Of a stretch of 64,000 nt of DNA, positions 37,189 to 47,800 are shown in pieces. Below the pieces are notes generated by a model, which had not been told where the DNA came from, did not search any database, and saw only the letters and a list, made by a program, of their open reading frames with translations. The stretch comes from Sphingomonas jaspsi DSM 18422 (lineage in GTDB: Bacteria > Pseudomonadota > Alphaproteobacteria > Sphingomonadales > Sphingomonadaceae): contig NZ_KK073876.1 of NCBI RefSeq assembly GCF_000585415.1, positions 12,810 through 76,809 of the forward strand, given 5' to 3'. A program made the position numbers and the translations under genes. The number at the start of each line of letters is the position of its first letter. The first letter of the stretch is position 1.

Positions 37189-37767
37189 ATGGCGGACGAT
37201 CCTTTCTTGCTGTTCGACAGCTGGCTGGCCGAAGCGAAGCAGAGCGAGCCGAACGATCCCGAAGCGATGGCGCTGGCCACCTCGACGCGCGAGGGACGGC
37301 CGTCGGTCCGCATGGTCTTGCTGAAAGGTCATGGCCCTGCCGGCTTCGTCTTCTACACAAACGCCGACAGCCGCAAGGGCGGCGATCTGGCGGACAATCC
37401 GCACGTCGCGCTGCTGTTTCACTGGAAGTCGTTGCGCCGCCAGATCCGGATCGAGGGTCCGGTGGCCGAGGTGAGCGACGACGAAGCCGACGCCTATTTC
37501 GCCAGCCGGTCGCGCGACAGCCAGCTTGGCGCCCATGCCTCGCTCCAGTCCCGCCCGCTCGACCAGCGCGCGACGTTCGAGGCGCGATTTGAAGAGGTGA
37601 AGGCCAGGTTCGAAGGGCAGGATGTGCCCCGCCCCGCGCGCTGGACCGGGTTTCGCGTCACGCCCGAGCAGATCGAGTTCTGGAGCGATCGCGCCCATCG
37701 CCTGCACGAACGCCGCCTGTTCGTCCGTGACGGCCAGGGCTGGAGTGAAGGATATCTGTATCCATGA
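37189..37767 (+). CDS. pdxH: Pyridoxamine 5'-phosphate oxidase
   Basis: 192 aa from ATG 37189. FMN/PLP sites: GRPSVRMVLLKGHGPAGFVF, YTNADSRKGGDLADNP, FHWKSLRRQIRIEG and RLHERRLFVRD near the C-terminus. Makes PLP, the cofactor of spt, serC and the other aminotransferase in this window. Overlaps the next gene (ATGA), forming a three-gene operon. Confidence 0.95.
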   Translation: MADDPFLLFDSWLAEAKQSEPNDPEAMALATSTREGRPSVRMVLLKGHGPAGFVFYTNADSRKGGDLADNPHVALLFHWKSLRRQIRIEGPVAEVSDDEADAYFASRSRDSQLGAHASLQSRPLDQRATFEARFEEVKARFEGQDVPRPARWTGFRVTPEQIEFWSDRAHRLHERRLFVRDGQGWSEGYLYP

Positions 37768-38666
37768 GCAACGACCGCACTGCTCTCACCACCCGCGCCG
37801 CCGCCGCCAGCATTTCGATGGCGGTCTTCCTGGTCGCGATGAAAGGCTATGCAGCCTGGAAAACCGGGTCGGTGGCCATGCTGGGCAGCCTTGCCGATAC
37901 GGCGCTGGACCTGGTCGCAAGCATCGTGACGCTGCTTGGCGTTCGCTGGGCGGCGATGCCCGCGGACGAGGAGCATCGCTTCGGCCACGGCAAGGCTGAA
38001 GCGCTGGCGGCGCTGACCCAAGTCATCCTGATCACCATCTCGGCGCTGGGCATCGCCTGGCGCGCGATCGACCGACTGGGCAAGGGCGCGGCGACCGAAG
38101 GGCTGGAAATGGGGGTCGGCGTGTCGGCGGTGGCGATGGCCGCGACCGTGGCGCTGCTCGCCTACCAGCGCTACGTCATCCGCAAGACTAAGTCGGTCGC
38201 GATCGAAACCGACCATGTCCATTACCAGTCCGACCTGCTGCTCAACCTGTCGGTGATCGTCGCGCTGGTGCTCGACCAATATCTCGGCTGGCGCAGCGCG
38301 GACCCGATCTTCGGCATCGGCATCGCCTTGTGGCTGATTTACGGCGCCTTCCGCGCCGCAAGCCGGTCGATCGACCAGCTGATGGACCGCGAATGGCCCG
38401 AGGAGCGCCGCCTGCAGTTCCTCGAGTTGATCAAGAGCCACCCGGAACTGCACGGCATTCACGAACTTCGCACCCGCACGTCGGGCGGGCATGATTTTGC
38501 CCAGTTCCACATCTGGGTCGATCCCGACCTGACGATCGTCGAAGCGCACCGGGTGATGGACGAGGTCGAAGCGGTGATCCAGGAGCATTTCCCGGGCACG
38601 GAGGTGCTGATCCATCCCGATCCCAAGGGCCTCGCCGAACCCGGCCAGAACCTGATGGCGACATGA
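37764..38666 (+). CDS. Cation diffusion facilitator transporter (FieF type)
   Basis: 300 aa, six TMs. Metal site pattern: GSLADTALDLVASIVTLLGV and later ETDHVHYQSDLLLNLSVIVA, with HRFGHGKAEALAAL between. C-terminal cytosolic domain HGIHELRTRTSGGHDFAQFH. Proton-coupled Zn/Fe(II) efflux expected. Middle of the pdxH operon with 4-base overlaps on both sides. Confidence 0.93.
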   Translation: MSNDRTALTTRAAAASISMAVFLVAMKGYAAWKTGSVAMLGSLADTALDLVASIVTLLGVRWAAMPADEEHRFGHGKAEALAALTQVILITISALGIAWRAIDRLGKGAATEGLEMGVGVSAVAMAATVALLAYQRYVIRKTKSVAIETDHVHYQSDLLLNLSVIVALVLDQYLGWRSADPIFGIGIALWLIYGAFRAASRSIDQLMDREWPEERRLQFLELIKSHPELHGIHELRTRTSGGHDFAQFHIWVDPDLTIVEAHRVMDEVEAVIQEHFPGTEVLIHPDPKGLAEPGQNLMAT

Positions 38667-39454
38667 CCCCCATTCCCTTTTTCCAGGTCGACGCCGCGGC
38701 GGATCGGCCCTTCGCCGGCAATCCGGCAGCGGTCATGCCGCTGGACCACTGGCTGGCCGACGAGGTGATGCAAGCGATCGCGCAAGAGAATAACCTGTCG
38801 GAGACCGCCTTCACCGTTCCGTGCGACACGGACGAAGCGGATTACCACCTGCGCTGGTTCACGCCGACGGACGAGGTGGACATGTGCGGCCATGCGACGC
38901 TGGCCGCCGGCCATGTGCTGTCGCACGGCAAGCCGCTGCGGTTCCTGACGCGGTCCGGGGTGCTCACCGTGTCGCGCGACGAACAGGATGAGGGACTGTT
39001 GCAGCTCGACCTTCCGGCAGGCGTGCTGCGCGAGGACGAGGTGCCCGGTCTGGCCGCTGCGCTGGGGCTGAGCGAGCGCACCGCCTGGCTGGCGGACGGC
39101 TGCAACGACAGCGCAATCATGCTTCTCGACAACGAAGCGCAGGTGCGCGCGGTGCGGCCCGACTTTGCGGCGCTGAAGGCGCTGCCGCACATGGCCATCG
39201 TCACCGCCCCGGGCGCCGAACACGCCATCGCCAGTCGGGTATTCTGCCCCTACCTAGGCATTGACGAAGATCCGGTGACCGGGTCGGCGCATGCCGCGCT
39301 GGTCCCGTTCTGGGCGGAGCGGTTGGGCCGGACGCGCTTCACCGCGTTGCAGGCAAGCAAGCGTTCCGGAACGTTCGATTGCGAATTGAGGGGCGACCGG
39401 GTGGTCCTCGGCGCGCGCTGCGTCACCGTAATCGAAGGCTATTTCCAGCTTTAG
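38663..39454 (+). CDS. PhzF-family isomerase-like protein
   Basis: 263 aa. PhzF start IPFFQVDAAADRPFAGNPAA, catalytic Glu in NNLSETAFTVP, CGHATLAAGHVL, and the second-half EDPVTGSAHAALVPFW. The family includes PhzF isomerase and diaminopimelate-epimerase-like folds; no phenazine genes are present, so the substrate is unknown. Last in the pdxH operon; its stop overlaps that of the PilZ gene. Confidence 0.9.
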   Translation: MTPIPFFQVDAAADRPFAGNPAAVMPLDHWLADEVMQAIAQENNLSETAFTVPCDTDEADYHLRWFTPTDEVDMCGHATLAAGHVLSHGKPLRFLTRSGVLTVSRDEQDEGLLQLDLPAGVLREDEVPGLAAALGLSERTAWLADGCNDSAIMLLDNEAQVRAVRPDFAALKALPHMAIVTAPGAEHAIASRVFCPYLGIDEDPVTGSAHAALVPFWAERLGRTRFTALQASKRSGTFDCELRGDRVVLGARCVTVIEGYFQL

Positions 39455-40026
39455 CCCAGCCGACGACCGAGCGCTCGAAGACGCTGCTCGATCTCGTCGA
39501 TGAGTTGCAGCGATTGTCCGTGAGCGGCCAATATATGCGGGTCCGAGGACAGGGCATCCCCCAACGTTTCGAGCCGCTCGAGCATCTGGTCGATATCCGC
39601 CCCGGGCGTCGTCAAAACAGCGTCGAATCCGCGCATGGGTTCGATCGGCGACACGTCGGGTCTGGGGTCGACCGCGATGGCGGCGCGGGCCTCGGCGATG
39701 CGCTGATCGACCTCGGCCTGGTGTGCGGGCATTCGCGACATCCATGCCTGGGTATCGATCGTGCCGGTCAGCGTCAGTCCGCACCGACCGCTGTCGCACC
39801 AGGCGATCGTGCCGACGGCCGCCAGCGCGCCGCGCGACAGCTCGATGACCGTTCCGACGGGCGGCAGGCTGGGCGCTTCGATCAGCGCGCCCTTGGCCGA
39901 CATGTTGCGAACGCGGACGGGATGGGCGTTGGTGGCGGTGCGAAGTGTCGCTGACACGAACATCGACGTCCGCACCGACTTTCGCAGGTCGTTGGGGCGG
40001 CCGCCCGCTTCGGCAATCGTCATCAT
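39451..40026 (-). CDS. PilZ-domain protein
   Basis: 191 aa from the ATG at 40026 (AAGG 11 bases upstream). An ATG at 40071 would add MHHHPARSDFKAGGV. PilZ region: DLRKSVRTSMFVSATLR, PVRVRNMSAKGALIEA (the second c-di-GMP box, with NMSAKG where D/NxSxxG is expected) and VGTIAWCDSGRCGLTLTG. The first box has R..VR in place of the usual RxxxR. The C-terminal half is helical (IDQMLERLETLGDAL). Candidate c-di-GMP effector downstream of mnmA. Confidence 0.8.
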   Translation of the reverse strand: MMTIAEAGGRPNDLRKSVRTSMFVSATLRTATNAHPVRVRNMSAKGALIEAPSLPPVGTVIELSRGALAAVGTIAWCDSGRCGLTLTGTIDTQAWMSRMPAHQAEVDQRIAEARAAIAVDPRPDVSPIEPMRGFDAVLTTPGADIDQMLERLETLGDALSSDPHILAAHGQSLQLIDEIEQRLRALGRRLG

Positions 40027-40074
40027 CACGCCACCCGCCTTGAAGTCGGACCGAGCAGGATGGTGATGCATCCA

Positions 40075-41181
40075 TTACGCGGCGGAAACAAGCTCCTGCG
40101 CCATTGTGGAAGTAATCGTCCCGCCACCGAGCACCCGGTCGCCGTCGTAGAAGACCGCCGACTGACCGGGCGCAACGCCATATTCGGCCTGATCGAAGGT
40201 CAGTGACCGGCCGTCCCACCGCGCGGAAACAGGGCGCGCGAGGCTGCGGACCTTGGCTTCCACCAGTTGTTGGTCTTCGGCCAGCCAGTTGATGCCTTCA
40301 ACGGTCGCGGACGCGACGGCCAGTGCGCGGCGCGGGCCGACCACCAGGCGCTGCGTTTCAGGTTCGATGCGAACGACGTAGAGCGGTTCGGGCTGGCCGC
40401 CGATCTCAATCCCGCGCCGCTGGCCGATGGTGAAATGGACGACGCCGTCGTGACGTCCGAGCACCTCGCCGTTCAGGTCGACGATGTCGCCCGGCGCCGC
40501 CGTTTCGGGGCGCAGGCGCTTGACCAGGCCGGCATAGTCGCCGTCGGGCACGAAGCAGATGTCCTGGCTGTCGGGCTTGTCGGCGACGATCAGGCCCGCC
40601 TCCGCGGCCAGCTTGCGCACCTCGCTCTTGGGCAGGTCGCCGAGCGGGAAGCGCAGGAAGTCGAGCTGGTCGCGGGTCGTGCCGTAGAGGAAATAGCTTT
40701 GGTCGCGCGACGGATCGCGGCCCTTCCACAGTTCCACCCGGCCATCGCGTTCGACGCGGCGAACATAATGGCCCGTCGCCAGGCAGTCCGCGCCAAGCTC
40801 GCGCGCGAAGGCGACGAGGTCGGTGAACTTCACACCCTGGTTGCACAGGCTGCACGGCACCGGGGTCCGGCCCGCCGCATATTCGTCCGCGAAGCGGTCG
40901 ATCACGCCGGTCCGGAAGCGGCTTTCGTAATCGAGCACATAATGCGGAATGCCGAGCCGGTCGCAGACCGTCTTGGCATCATAGATGTCCTGGCCCGCGC
41001 AGCAGGCGCCGCTGCGCTTCACCGCTTCGCCATGATCGTATAGCTGCAGCGTGACGCCGACCACTTCGGCGCCGGTCCTGGCAGCCAGCGCGGCGACCAC
41101 TGACGAATCGACGCCGCCGGACATGGCCACGACAATTCGCGCCGAATTGGCGTCTTTTTTGAGGTCGAAACTGGGAAACAT
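40075..41181 (-). CDS. mnmA: tRNA-specific 2-thiouridylase
   Basis: 368 aa from the ATG at 41181. PP-loop [30 protein letters not shown], catalytic Cys in [13 protein letters not shown], the partner Cys in SQDICFVP, and FTIGQRRGI. Thiolates U34 of Lys/Glu/Gln tRNAs. A longer frame to 41367 runs over the divergent small gene and is not needed. PilZ follows on the same strand. Confidence 0.95.
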   Translation of the reverse strand: MFPSFDLKKDANSARIVVAMSGGVDSSVVAALAARTGAEVVGVTLQLYDHGEAVKRSGACCAGQDIYDAKTVCDRLGIPHYVLDYESRFRTGVIDRFADEYAAGRTPVPCSLCNQGVKFTDLVAFARELGADCLATGHYVRRVERDGRVELWKGRDPSRDQSYFLYGTTRDQLDFLRFPLGDLPKSEVRKLAAEAGLIVADKPDSQDICFVPDGDYAGLVKRLRPETAAPGDIVDLNGEVLGRHDGVVHFTIGQRRGIEIGGQPEPLYVVRIEPETQRLVVGPRRALAVASATVEGINWLAEDQQLVEAKVRSLARPVSARWDGRSLTFDQAEYGVAPGQSAVFYDGDRVLGGGTITSTMAQELVSAA

Positions 41182-41223
41182 CGGGCGGGCCTTTACCGGA
41201 AATTCACCCTGTTCGGCTAGACC

Positions 41224-41484
41224 GTGCTGATCGACAACGGGCTCAAGGGGCAAAAATTGGCTCGAATCGACGGAGATTTCGAAAAGGCAGGAGAGGCTTC
41301 GGTCGACCTTGCCGAACTGATGCTGGTGCTGTCTTCGGCAGCGACGGCGGGGATTCGGGACCGGCATGACGCCATGGCCTGTTTCCTCTCTGCCAGCGAG
41401 GGGTGGCGGGACGCCAAGGGGGCGCTGAAAGGCACCTTCGCGGGGCTTGCCGAGCGGGCAGGGTTAACGGGCGAGAAGGAATGA
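41224..41484 (+). CDS. Small hypothetical protein between mnmA and sciP
   Basis: 86 codons from GTG at 41224 (GTGCTGATCGAC). Acidic, helical ([40 protein letters not shown]). No signal peptide or membrane segment. Codon pattern resembles coding sequence and it is divergent from mnmA by 42 bases. No family recognised. Confidence 0.45.
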   Translation: MLIDNGLKGQKLARIDGDFEKAGEASVDLAELMLVLSSAATAGIRDRHDAMACFLSASEGWRDAKGALKGTFAGLAERAGLTGEKE

Positions 41485-41581
41485 TGAAGAATCGGGTTAC
41501 CAGCCCGTTTCAGACCTTTTCAACGGCCTTCGGTTAAATCGAGGCCATCGGTTGAAGTTTAACGTGACTGAGGTTTAGCGA

Positions 41582-41881
41582 ATGCTCGAGAACCAGAAAA
41601 TCCGGCCCGCGCAGGTCATCGGCCCCTTGGGTGAGCCGTTGACGCTCGATTCGCTGCCGCCCCCCAGCACCACCCGTTGGGTCGTGCGTCGCAAGGCGGA
41701 AGTCGTAGCGGCGGTCGCCGGCGGCCTGCTGACCGTCGACGAGGCGTGCCAGCGCTATACGCTGAGCCTTGAAGAATTTACCGGCTGGCAGCGTGCAGTC
41801 GACCGGTCGGGCATGCCCGGCCTGCGCGTGACGCGCATCAAGCATTACCGCGACCAATATGAGCGGCAGCAACGCTACTGA
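41582..41881 (+). CDS. sciP: CtrA inhibitor SciP (DUF1153)
   Basis: 99 aa. DUF1153/SciP signature: RPAQVIGPLGEPLTLDSLPP, TTRWVVRRKAEVVAAVAGGL, then SLEEFTGWQRAVDRSGMPGL. In Caulobacter SciP binds CtrA and DNA and represses CtrA targets, including flagellar and cell-cycle genes, in G1. Its presence supports an alphaproteobacterial CtrA network. Followed by a strong terminator. Confidence 0.95.
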   Translation: MLENQKIRPAQVIGPLGEPLTLDSLPPPSTTRWVVRRKAEVVAAVAGGLLTVDEACQRYTLSLEEFTGWQRAVDRSGMPGLRVTRIKHYRDQYERQQRY

Positions 41882-41912
41882 TCATTTTCGTCCGTCCCCG
41901 TGACGAAATTTC

Positions 41913-41946
41913 GGCCCCGTCGGTTATCCGGCGGGGCCTTTTTTTT
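41913..41946 (+). terminator. Rho-independent terminator after sciP
   Basis: GGCCCCGTCGG-TTAT-CCGGCGGGGCC (41913-41938) followed by a run of eight T. It lies 32 bases after the stop. Confidence 0.92.
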
Positions 41947-42084
41947 CAACAGCTTGGCCGATCGTTTCGTTTCCGACACTAGACAAAACGATGCTTTGCC
42001 GGAACAACCGCAGGGCATCGTGCGTCTAGGATGCCGGAAGGCGCTCCGCGTGTAAGGGAGCGGCCTAAAACAGGAGGAACGCTC

Positions 42085-42339
42085 ATGGGTATCATCATTT
42101 GGCTCGTCGTCGGCGGCGTTGTAGGTTGGCTCGCCAGCATCGTCATGCGCACCGACGCGCAGCAGGGCATCATTCTCAACATCGTGGTCGGCATCATCGG
42201 TGCCTTCCTCGCCGGCCTGGTCGTCGGTGGCGGCTCGATCAATCAGGACATCAACCTGATGAGCTTCCTCTGGTCGCTGGTTGGCGCGATCGTCCTTCTG
42301 GGCATCGTCAACCTGGTCCGTCGCGGCAGCGTTCGCTAA
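42085..42339 (+). CDS. GlsB/YeaQ/YmgE-family small stress membrane protein
   Basis: 84 aa from the ATG at 42085, preceded by AGGAGGAACGCTC, a near-perfect Shine-Dalgarno. Three hydrophobic segments: IIIWLVVGGVVGWLASIVMR, ILNIVVGIIGAFLAGLVVGG, and SFLWSLVGAIVLLGIVNLV. The GVVGWLAS and GIIGAFLAG motifs define the transglycosylase-associated family. Function poorly defined; a homologue is at 43201-43470. Confidence 0.92.
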   Translation: MGIIIWLVVGGVVGWLASIVMRTDAQQGIILNIVVGIIGAFLAGLVVGGGSINQDINLMSFLWSLVGAIVLLGIVNLVRRGSVR

Positions 42340-42375
42340 GCGCGCTACCAGACTAACCTCACGACATGAAAAGAA

Positions 42376-42410
42376 GGGCCGGCGGTACGAACCGCCGGCC
42401 CTTTTCTGTT
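42376..42410. terminator. Terminator between convergent genes
   Basis: GGGCCGGCGGT (42376-42386) / ACCGCCGGCCC (42391-42401), loop ACGA, followed by TTTTCTGTT; A-rich upstream, so it may work on both strands. Confidence 0.88.
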
Positions 42411-42412
42411 GG

Positions 42413-43120
42413 TCATTGCAGTTCGAAACTCATCGACACGCTGACCTGCAACTGCTGCGTGCCGGGGTCGATCTCGGTCTTCGCGACGCGCGCACCCGTC
42501 ACGACAATGTCGGACGCATAGGGCATCGGCGGCGGGACGGACGCGCCGGCCTCGCTGACCGAGATCAGCTTCACCACCCGCTTGCCAAGCGCTTTTGCAT
42601 AAAGGTCGGCCTTGGCCTTGCCGTTGGCGATCGCCTTCACCCGCGCTTCGTCATAGGCGCTGTCGGGCTTGTCGATCGTCAGGCTCGGCCCGCTGATCTG
42701 GTTGGCACCTTCCTTGACCAGCGCATCCAGGATCGCACCGCTGCGCTTGAGGTCGCGGAACTTCACACTGACGTTGTTGCTGGCGCGATATCCGGTGAGC
42801 ACCGGCGGCTGGTTGTTGTCGTAGCGATATTCGGGGTTGAGGCTGATCGTCGACGTTTGGATGTCCGCATCGGCGATGCCGGCCCGCTTCAGCGCGGCGC
42901 GAACGCGTTCCATGCGCGTCGCATTGTCTTCGATCGCCGCAGTCGCGGTCGGCTGCAACGTCTGCACGCCCGCCGAAATGACGGCGAGGTCGGGCACACG
43001 GGTCACCTCACCGCTGGCGACGATGTCGAGCCTGGTACCGGCCAGCGCCTGCGCCGATGCCGTTGTGGAAATGCCCGCTGCCGCTGCCAGCGCCAGCGGG
43101 GCAATCAAAGATTTACGCAT
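42413..43120 (-). CDS. SIMPL-domain (DUF541) periplasmic protein
   Basis: 235 aa. Signal peptide 1-24 (MRKSLIAPLALAAAAGISTT then ASAQA). SIMPL features: LDIVASGEVTRVPDLAVISA, repeated sandwich strands, GYRASNNVSVKFRDLKRSGA, and the C-terminal QLQVSVSMSFELQ. The family is related to BP26/OMP28 and forms periplasmic ring oligomers; role in stress response is suggested. Placed between two GlsB-type genes. Confidence 0.9.
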   Translation of the reverse strand: MRKSLIAPLALAAAAGISTTASAQALAGTRLDIVASGEVTRVPDLAVISAGVQTLQPTATAAIEDNATRMERVRAALKRAGIADADIQTSTISLNPEYRYDNNQPPVLTGYRASNNVSVKFRDLKRSGAILDALVKEGANQISGPSLTIDKPDSAYDEARVKAIANGKAKADLYAKALGKRVVKLISVSEAGASVPPPMPYASDIVVTGARVAKTEIDPGTQQLQVSVSMSFELQ

Positions 43121-43200
43121 CCATCACTCCATCCAAAGAAAAGGGCCACCGCCCAACGCTTGCGCGCGGACAATGGCCCCAAGCTGAACGATGGTCGGGT

Positions 43201-43470
43201 TCAGCCGCGGCGGCGCAGCACCAGACGATATACGATGAGGATGAGGATCGCGCCGACGATGGCGGCGAGGAAGCCCGCGGCTTCGCCGTCCTGGTACCAG
43301 CCCACCGCCTTTCCAAGGAACCCGGCCAGCAAGGCGCCGGCAATGCCGAGGAGGATGGTCACGATGCAGCCACCCGGGTCCTTGCCGGGCATCAACAGCT
43401 TGGCAATACCGCCGGCCAGAAGGCCGATGATCAGCCAGGCAACCACTCCATGATCCGCCAGATAACCCAT
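43201..43470 (-). CDS. GlsB/YeaQ/YmgE-family small membrane protein
   Basis: 89 aa from the ATG at 43470, with GGGAGAG six bases upstream (an ATG at 43485 is less well placed). Segments GVVAWLIIGLLAGGIAKLLM, GGCIVTILLGIAGALLAGFL and AIVGAILILIVYRLVLRRRG. Classic family motif G(K)DPGG.IVTILLGI. Paralogue of the gene at 42085. Confidence 0.92.
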   Translation of the reverse strand: MGYLADHGVVAWLIIGLLAGGIAKLLMPGKDPGGCIVTILLGIAGALLAGFLGKAVGWYQDGEAAGFLAAIVGAILILIVYRLVLRRRG

Positions 43471-43668
43471 CGATCGCTCTCCCATTGAACAATGTGGCCG
43501 GCATAGCACCACGGCGATGACAGATTGGCAACAGCCTTCGTGGGTGGAAGCCAGCCAGCCGTTCGTAGAAAATAGCCTTCCGAACGACGCCGGAACGATA
43601 CAGTTGCTACTGGTGACTTATTGGCGTAATACAGCTGCTGCAGATTGCAGCGCGCTGCATTACGGAAA

Positions 43669-44862
43669 ATGGCGGAAAGAATGCGTCTTATGAACCGGGA
43701 ATCGAGATTTGGGCCCTCCGACACGCTGATCGTGGTCGATCGCAGCAAGGGCCGACGGAACATCATCATCGCGGTGGTCGCGGTGCTGGTGCTGGCGGTC
43801 GCGGCCTATATGATGTTCGCCAAGAAGCCGGCCGAAAACGCCGCCGCGGCGGACGCCGGCGGTCGCGGACAGATTCCGACGGTCACTGTCATCGTCCCGG
43901 GCCGTAGCGAAGTCGCGCGCACCGTCACCGCATCGGGCGCACTGGCGGCCCGTCGCGACCAGCCGGTCGGCGTTGCGGGCGAAGGCGGCCTTGTCCGCGC
44001 GGTGCTGGTCGATGCGGGGACCTGGGTCCGCCAGGGCCAGGTGCTGGCCACCATCGACCGTTCGGTACAGGCGCAGACCGCGGCGCAGCTGGCGGCTCAA
44101 GTGTCGGCCGCGCGCGCCGACGCCGCGCTGGCGCAAAATGAATATGAGCGCAGTGCCGCCTTGGTCGATCGCGGTTTCGTGTCCAAGGCCGACCTCGATC
44201 GCAAGCGTGCCGCCCGCGATGCCGCCGCCGCGCGTGTCCGCGTCGCCGAGGCGCAGCTGGGCGCGACCCGTGCGCAGATCGGCCGCCTCGACGTCCGCGC
44301 GCCGAAGAGCGGCCTCATCCTCGCCCGCAATGTCGAAGTCGGCCAGATCGTCAGCGCCGGCAGCGGCGCGCTGTTCCGCCTGGCGGAAGGCGGCGAAATG
44401 GAAATGCGCGCGCAGATGAGCCAGCAGGATCTTGCGCTGGTTCACACCGGCATGCCGGCGGGCGTCACCCCGATCGGTTCCGACCGCACCTTCAGCGGCC
44501 GGGTGTGGCAGGTCGCGCCGACCATCGATCCGACGTCGCGCCAGGGCCAGGTCCGCATTTCCGTGCCCTACGACCCCGCCATCCGTCCCGGCGGCTTTGC
44601 GGAAGCCAAGATCGCGGCCGGCACCATGACCGCCCCGCTGCTGCCGCAAAGCGCGGTGCTGAGCGATGAGAAGGGCAATTATGTCTACATCATCGACGGC
44701 AAGAACCAGGTCCAGCGACGCGACGTGAAAATCGGCAGCGTCGACGATCAGGGCGTGACCGTTTCGGAAGGTATCAGCGGTGCCGAAACCGTGGTGCTGT
44801 CGGCCGGTCCGTTCCTCAACCCGGGTCAGAAAATCTCGCCCAAGCGCCAGGCAGCCCGTTAA
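43669..44862 (+). CDS. RND efflux periplasmic adaptor (membrane fusion protein)
   Basis: 397 aa from the ATG at 43669; ATGs at 43681 and 43690 are close alternatives. TM at about residues 25-45 (NIIIAVVAVLVLAVAAYMMF). Lipoyl half-motifs QPVGVAGEGGLVRAVLVDAG and DVRAPKSGLILARNVEVGQI flank an alpha hairpin (AAQLAAQVSAARADAALAQN). Beta-barrel and membrane-proximal domains follow. Partner of the RND permease 33 bases downstream. Confidence 0.93.
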   Translation: MAERMRLMNRESRFGPSDTLIVVDRSKGRRNIIIAVVAVLVLAVAAYMMFAKKPAENAAAADAGGRGQIPTVTVIVPGRSEVARTVTASGALAARRDQPVGVAGEGGLVRAVLVDAGTWVRQGQVLATIDRSVQAQTAAQLAAQVSAARADAALAQNEYERSAALVDRGFVSKADLDRKRAARDAAAARVRVAEAQLGATRAQIGRLDVRAPKSGLILARNVEVGQIVSAGSGALFRLAEGGEMEMRAQMSQQDLALVHTGMPAGVTPIGSDRTFSGRVWQVAPTIDPTSRQGQVRISVPYDPAIRPGGFAEAKIAAGTMTAPLLPQSAVLSDEKGNYVYIIDGKNQVQRRDVKIGSVDDQGVTVSEGISGAETVVLSAGPFLNPGQKISPKRQAAR

Positions 44863-44895
44863 GCCGCCCGGCATCCATTTGAAGGCAGAGTGTCG

Positions 44896-47800
44896 ATGAG
44901 TTTCCGCAATATCTCGTCCTGGTGCATCAAGAACCCGGTTCCGCCGATCGTGCTGTTCATCGGCCTGATGCTGGCCGGCCTGGTCACGTTCGCGCGGATG
45001 GAAGTGAACAATAATCCGGACATCGACTTTCCGGCCGCGTCGATCGACATCGCCCAGCCGGGCGCAGCGCCGACCGAAATGGAAAACCAGATCACGCAGA
45101 AGGTCGAAGCCGCCGCGCGATCGGTCACCGGCGTGGACGAGATCAATTCGACCGTCCGCGAAGGCAGCAGCAACACCTTCGTCCAGTTCAAGATCGGCAC
45201 GCCCACCGACCGCGCGGTGAACGACCTGCGCGACGCGATCACCCAGATCCGCGGCGACCTGCCCGACGGCATTCTGGAACCGCAGATCAGCCGCGTCGAC
45301 ATTGCCGGCGACCCGATCCTGTTCGTGGCGGCCCAGACCACCGACATGACGCTGGAAGAGCTCAGCTGGTACATCGACAACAAGGTCAACCGCCGCCTGC
45401 TCGGCGTGTCGGGGGTCGCCGCGGTCAGCCGCGAGGGCGGCGTCGATCGCCAGATCCGCGTCGTGCTTGATCCGGCCGCGCTGCAGGCCCAGGGCATCAC
45501 CGCAGCGCAGGTCAACCAGCAGCTGCGCCAGACCAACCTCAACGCTGCCGGCGGCCGCGCCGAAGTGGCTGGGTCGGAACAGTCGGTGCGCGTGCTCGGC
45601 AATGCCAAGACGGCCTACGACCTGTCGCAGACGCAGATCGTAGTTCCGGGTGGCCGTGTCGTCCGGCTGGCCGACCTTGGCCAGGTCAAGGACGCCTATT
45701 CGGAACAGCGCACGCTGGCCAAGATGAACGGCCGCCAGGTGATCAGCTTCAATGTCCAGCGGTCGAAGGGCTCGTCCGAAGTGACGACCTATGACGACGC
45801 TTGGAAGGAACTGCACAAGATCGAAAAGGAAGACCCGCGGGTTAAGTTCGTCGAGATCGTCAACCAGGTCGCCTACACCAAGGATCAATATAAGTCGGCG
45901 ATGGAAGGCCTCGTCGAAGGCGCGGTGCTGGCGGTTCTGGTCGTCTTCCTGTTCCTGCGCGATTTCCGCGCGACCGCCATTTCGGCCGTCGCCATCCCGC
46001 TGTCGGCCATCCCGGCCTTCTATTTCATGGGCCTGATGGGGATTACCCTGAACGGCCTGTCGCTGCTGGCGCTGAGCCTCGTCGCGGGCGTGCTGGTCGA
46101 CGATGCGATCGTGGAAATCGAAAACATCGTGCGCCACATGCGCATGGGCAAGACCGCCTATCAGGCGGCGATGGACGCGGCCGACGAAATCGGGCTGGCG
46201 GTCGTCGCCACCACCATGTCGATCGTCGCGGTGTTCCTGCCGGTCGCGCTGATGCCCGGCATTTCGGGCCAGTTCTTCAAGGCGTTCGGCTTCACCGTCG
46301 TCATTTCGGTGCTGATGAGCCTGTTCGTGGCGCGCATGATCACCCCGCTGATCGCGGCTTATTTCCTGAAGTCGCACGGCGTCCAGGAACATGCGTCGGG
46401 CAAGGCGATGGACAAATATCTGTCGATCCTGAAGTGGAGCCTCGATACGTCGAAGGCGGAAAGCTATCGCGCCCGCAACCCCGGCAAGTGGAACGCCGTC
46501 AAGTCGATGTTCCGCGACCACCGCATGGCAATGGTCGGTATCGGCACCGGTGCCTTCCTGCTGCAGATCGTGCTGTTCGCAACCCTGTCGATGTCGTTCC
46601 AGCCGCCGCTGAACCTCGACTTCTCGAGCGTCCGGATCGGCATGCCGCCGGGTGCGACGCTGGAACAGACGGCGGCGGTTGCCGACCGCGCGGCCTCGAT
46701 CATCGAAAAGGACCCGAACGTCGAACGCGTGTTCCAGCGCGTCTATGTCGGCGCCGGCTTCCTCAACATCGTGCTGAAGGAAGATCGCAGCGTCACCTCG
46801 ACCGAGTTCGAGCGCAGCCTGACCCCGCAGCTGTCGTCGATTCCCGACGCGCGCGTCAATTTCCAGAGCCAGGGCGGCGGCGGACCGGGCGGCGGCGGGC
46901 GCGACATCGTGCTTTACCTCGGCAGCGACAATCCCGACCTGCTCAGCGAAACCGCCAACAAGATCGCCGCCGAAATGTCGGGGATGAAGGAACTGGTCGC
47001 ACCGCGCGCCATGGGCGACAACGTCCGGCCGGAAATCGTCATCAAGCCGCGCTTCGACCTGGCCGCCGACCTTGGCGTCACCACGGCGGCGCTTAGCCAG
47101 ACCATCCGCATCGCGACGCTGGGCGATATCGCCCAGAACAGCGCCAAATTCTCGCTCAGCGATCGCCAGGTGCCGATCACCGTGTCGCTGGCGGAAAGCG
47201 CGCGGCGCGACATTGCGACGCTGGAAAACCTGCCGGTGCCGACGACCAAGGGTCCGTCGGTCCCGCTGAAGGCGGTCGCGGACATCAGCTTCGGTTCGGG
47301 CCCGACCACCGTCCAGCGATCGAACCAGATCCGCCGTATCGCGGTCGGTGCCGACCTGGCGCCGGGCCTGGTGTCGGGCGACGTCTGGCCAAAGATCAAC
47401 AACCTCCCGACCGTGAAGAAGCTGCCCGACGGCGTGCAGAAGCTCGAACTGGGCGACAGCAAATGGCAGGCCGAACTGCTGTTCTACTTCTTCATCGCGC
47501 TGGCGTCGGGCGTGATGCTGGTGTTCGCGGTGCTGGTGCTGCTGTATCGCCGCTTCCTGTCGCCGCTGGTCAACATGGGTTCGCTGCTGCTGGCGCCGCT
47601 GGGGGCCGCGGTCGGCCTCCATATCGCCGGCCAGCCGCTGTCGCTGCCCGTGTTCATCGGCATCCTGATGCTGTTCGGCATCGTCGCCAAAAACTCGATC
47701 CTGCTGGTCGATTTCGCGGTCGAGATGATCGAACATGGCATGACCAAGAACGAGGCGATCTACGAAGCCGGCCACAAGCGCGCCCAGCCGATCGTGATGA

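Noticed and set aside
41485..41581. CtrA box (TTAA-N7-TTAA) upstream of sciP
   Set aside because: TTAA sequences occur but not with the 7-base spacing, so I do not call a site.
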